A DNA stretch of 64,000 nucleotides from Nocardia carnea. GTDB lineage: Bacteria > Actinomycetota > Actinomycetes > Mycobacteriales > Mycobacteriaceae. Both the position numbers and the translations under genes were made by a program. The notes beneath the pieces are model-generated. The model ran no database searches. It had not been told where the DNA came from and was given only the letters and a program-made list of their open reading frames with translations. Positions 63,552 through 64,000 of this stretch are shown here, piece by piece (the stretch's first letter is position 1; each line of letters starts with the position of its first letter). The stretch lies in the NCBI RefSeq assembly GCF_029869215.1, contig NZ_JARWPM010000149.1:1-64000 (forward strand), in the 5' to 3' direction.

Positions 63552-64000
63552 GTGAGCCGGGCCCGGAGCCGGTCGCGCAGCGTCACCACACAGAACCCTC
63601 GCTCATGCCCCAGAGCATGAGCGAGGCCGGGGTGGCGCGGGGGCGCCGGACCAGCAGCCGGCTGGCCAACGACGCCTGGGAGGCGCTGCTCACCGCGCAT
63701 GCCGCGCTGATGAAACAGTTCGCCGCCGAAGACGTCTGGCACGGGCTGACCATGCGCGAATACGACGTCCTCTACACCCTGTCGAAATGCCGGGAACCGA
63801 TCCGGCCCGCCGAACTGAACCGGCACGTCCTGCTCACCCAGCCGGCGCTGTCGCGGATGGTGGACCGGCTGATCGACCGCGGTTTCGTCGAACGCAGCCG
63901 CGACCCCGCCGACGGCCGCGGGGTGCGGCTCGCCCTGACCCCCGCCGGCCGCACCCAGCAGCGGCGGATCGGCGGCCGCCACGCCGTCGGAGTGGCCCGC
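63548..64000 (+). CDS. MarR-family transcriptional regulator (partial, runs off the window end)
   Basis: The frame starts at an ATG overlapping the LLM stop and remains open to the last base (151 codons). The winged-helix domain is recognisable: WHGLTMREYDVLYTLSKCRE, RPAELNRHVLLTQPALSRMV, DRLIDRGFVERSRDPADGRG (recognition helix and the DxR wing) and VRLALTPAGR. Alternative in-phase ATGs at 63605 and 63617 lie inside an 11-bp hairpin and would remove the disordered N-terminus. It probably controls the preceding LLM gene and itself. Confidence 0.88.
   Translation, partial: MSEPGPEPVAQRHHTEPSLMPQSMSEAGVARGRRTSSRLANDAWEALLTAHAALMKQFAAEDVWHGLTMREYDVLYTLSKCREPIRPAELNRHVLLTQPALSRMVDRLIDRGFVERSRDPADGRGVRLALTPAGRTQQRRIGGRHAVGVAR
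63597..63626. promoter_or_regulatory. 11-bp perfect inverted repeat near the MarR start
   Basis: CCTCGCTCATG (63597-63607) and CATGAGCGAGG (63616-63626) pair perfectly around the 8-nt loop CCCCAGAG. Its inner 8-bp arms and loop length repeat those at 21998-22021. It may be a MarR operator, a terminator after the LLM gene, or an mRNA hairpin masking the internal starts. Confidence 0.45.

Overview
The window is 64 kb of very GC-rich, densely coding DNA from an actinomycete, most likely a Nocardia or close mycolic-acid relative. Supporting this are a mycothiol ligase gene (mshC), a mycobacterial-type CYP51, several F420-type luciferase-like oxidoreductases, an MMPL transporter, SCO1664 and DUF3090 family genes, Methyltransf_19 methyltransferases beside a DUF5753 regulator, and frequent GTG/TTG starts with ATGA/GTGA overlaps. 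No rRNA, tRNA, CRISPR, transposase or phage gene was seen.

0-4.3 kb: two tandem Methyltransf_19 genes, the end of a third converging on them across an inverted repeat with an implausible poly-G/C tract, an FMN-barrel protein and an XRE/DUF5753 regulator. 4.5-26.9 kb: a block whose members match the M. tuberculosis Rv2130c-Rv2141c neighbourhood (M20 peptidase, PEBP protein, pyrD, DUF5703, LppL-like lipoprotein, uppP, histidine phosphatase, DUF3090, SCO1664, mshC). It is interrupted by a fatty acyl-CoA ligase, ribA, an apparently dead PfkB kinase, an Mtb12-like lipoprotein, an MMPL pump, a haem importer (hmuTUV) and an aldo/keto reductase lacking two catalytic residues.

27-31 kb: two TetR regulators, a methyltransferase, and a VOC/DinB pair divergent from a WYL regulator. 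31.3-36.8 kb: an operon of ferredoxin, SnoaL-like protein, unknown protein and FadD19-like CoA ligase, divergent from a carboxymuconolactone-decarboxylase-like gene and an LLM oxidoreductase. 36.8-39.9 kb: an overlapping glycosyltransferase, methyltransferase and alpha/alpha-toroid trio. 40-44 kb: SDR, LLM gene behind a MerR-type promoter, lipase, PH-like protein and HTH regulator. 44.3-49.2 kb: a siderophore uptake locus around an IdeR/DtxR iron box.

49.2-57.5 kb: an SDR, then a GntR regulator, a 2[4Fe-4S] ferredoxin, an SsuABC-like transporter whose binding protein seems to carry a NosL-like domain, and a flavoprotein with C-terminal HEAT repeats. Three genes here are each broken by one base in or next to a short repeat or homopolymer run, which looks more like sequencing error than decay. 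57.6-64 kb: cyp51 divergent from SDR, LLM, phosphotransferase, LLM and a MarR gene cut by the window end.

Two systems stand out. First, a shared operator-like motif lies at five promoters: the TetR gene at 28.25 kb, the ferredoxin and CMD genes at 35 kb, and cyp51 and its SDR neighbour at 59 kb. This suggests one TetR-controlled CYP51 regulon split over 30 kb. Second is the GntR/ferredoxin/NosL-like binding protein/flavoprotein-HEAT cluster, which looks like an import-and-reduce system of unknown substrate. All functional assignments come from reading the sequence and from family knowledge; no database search was run.
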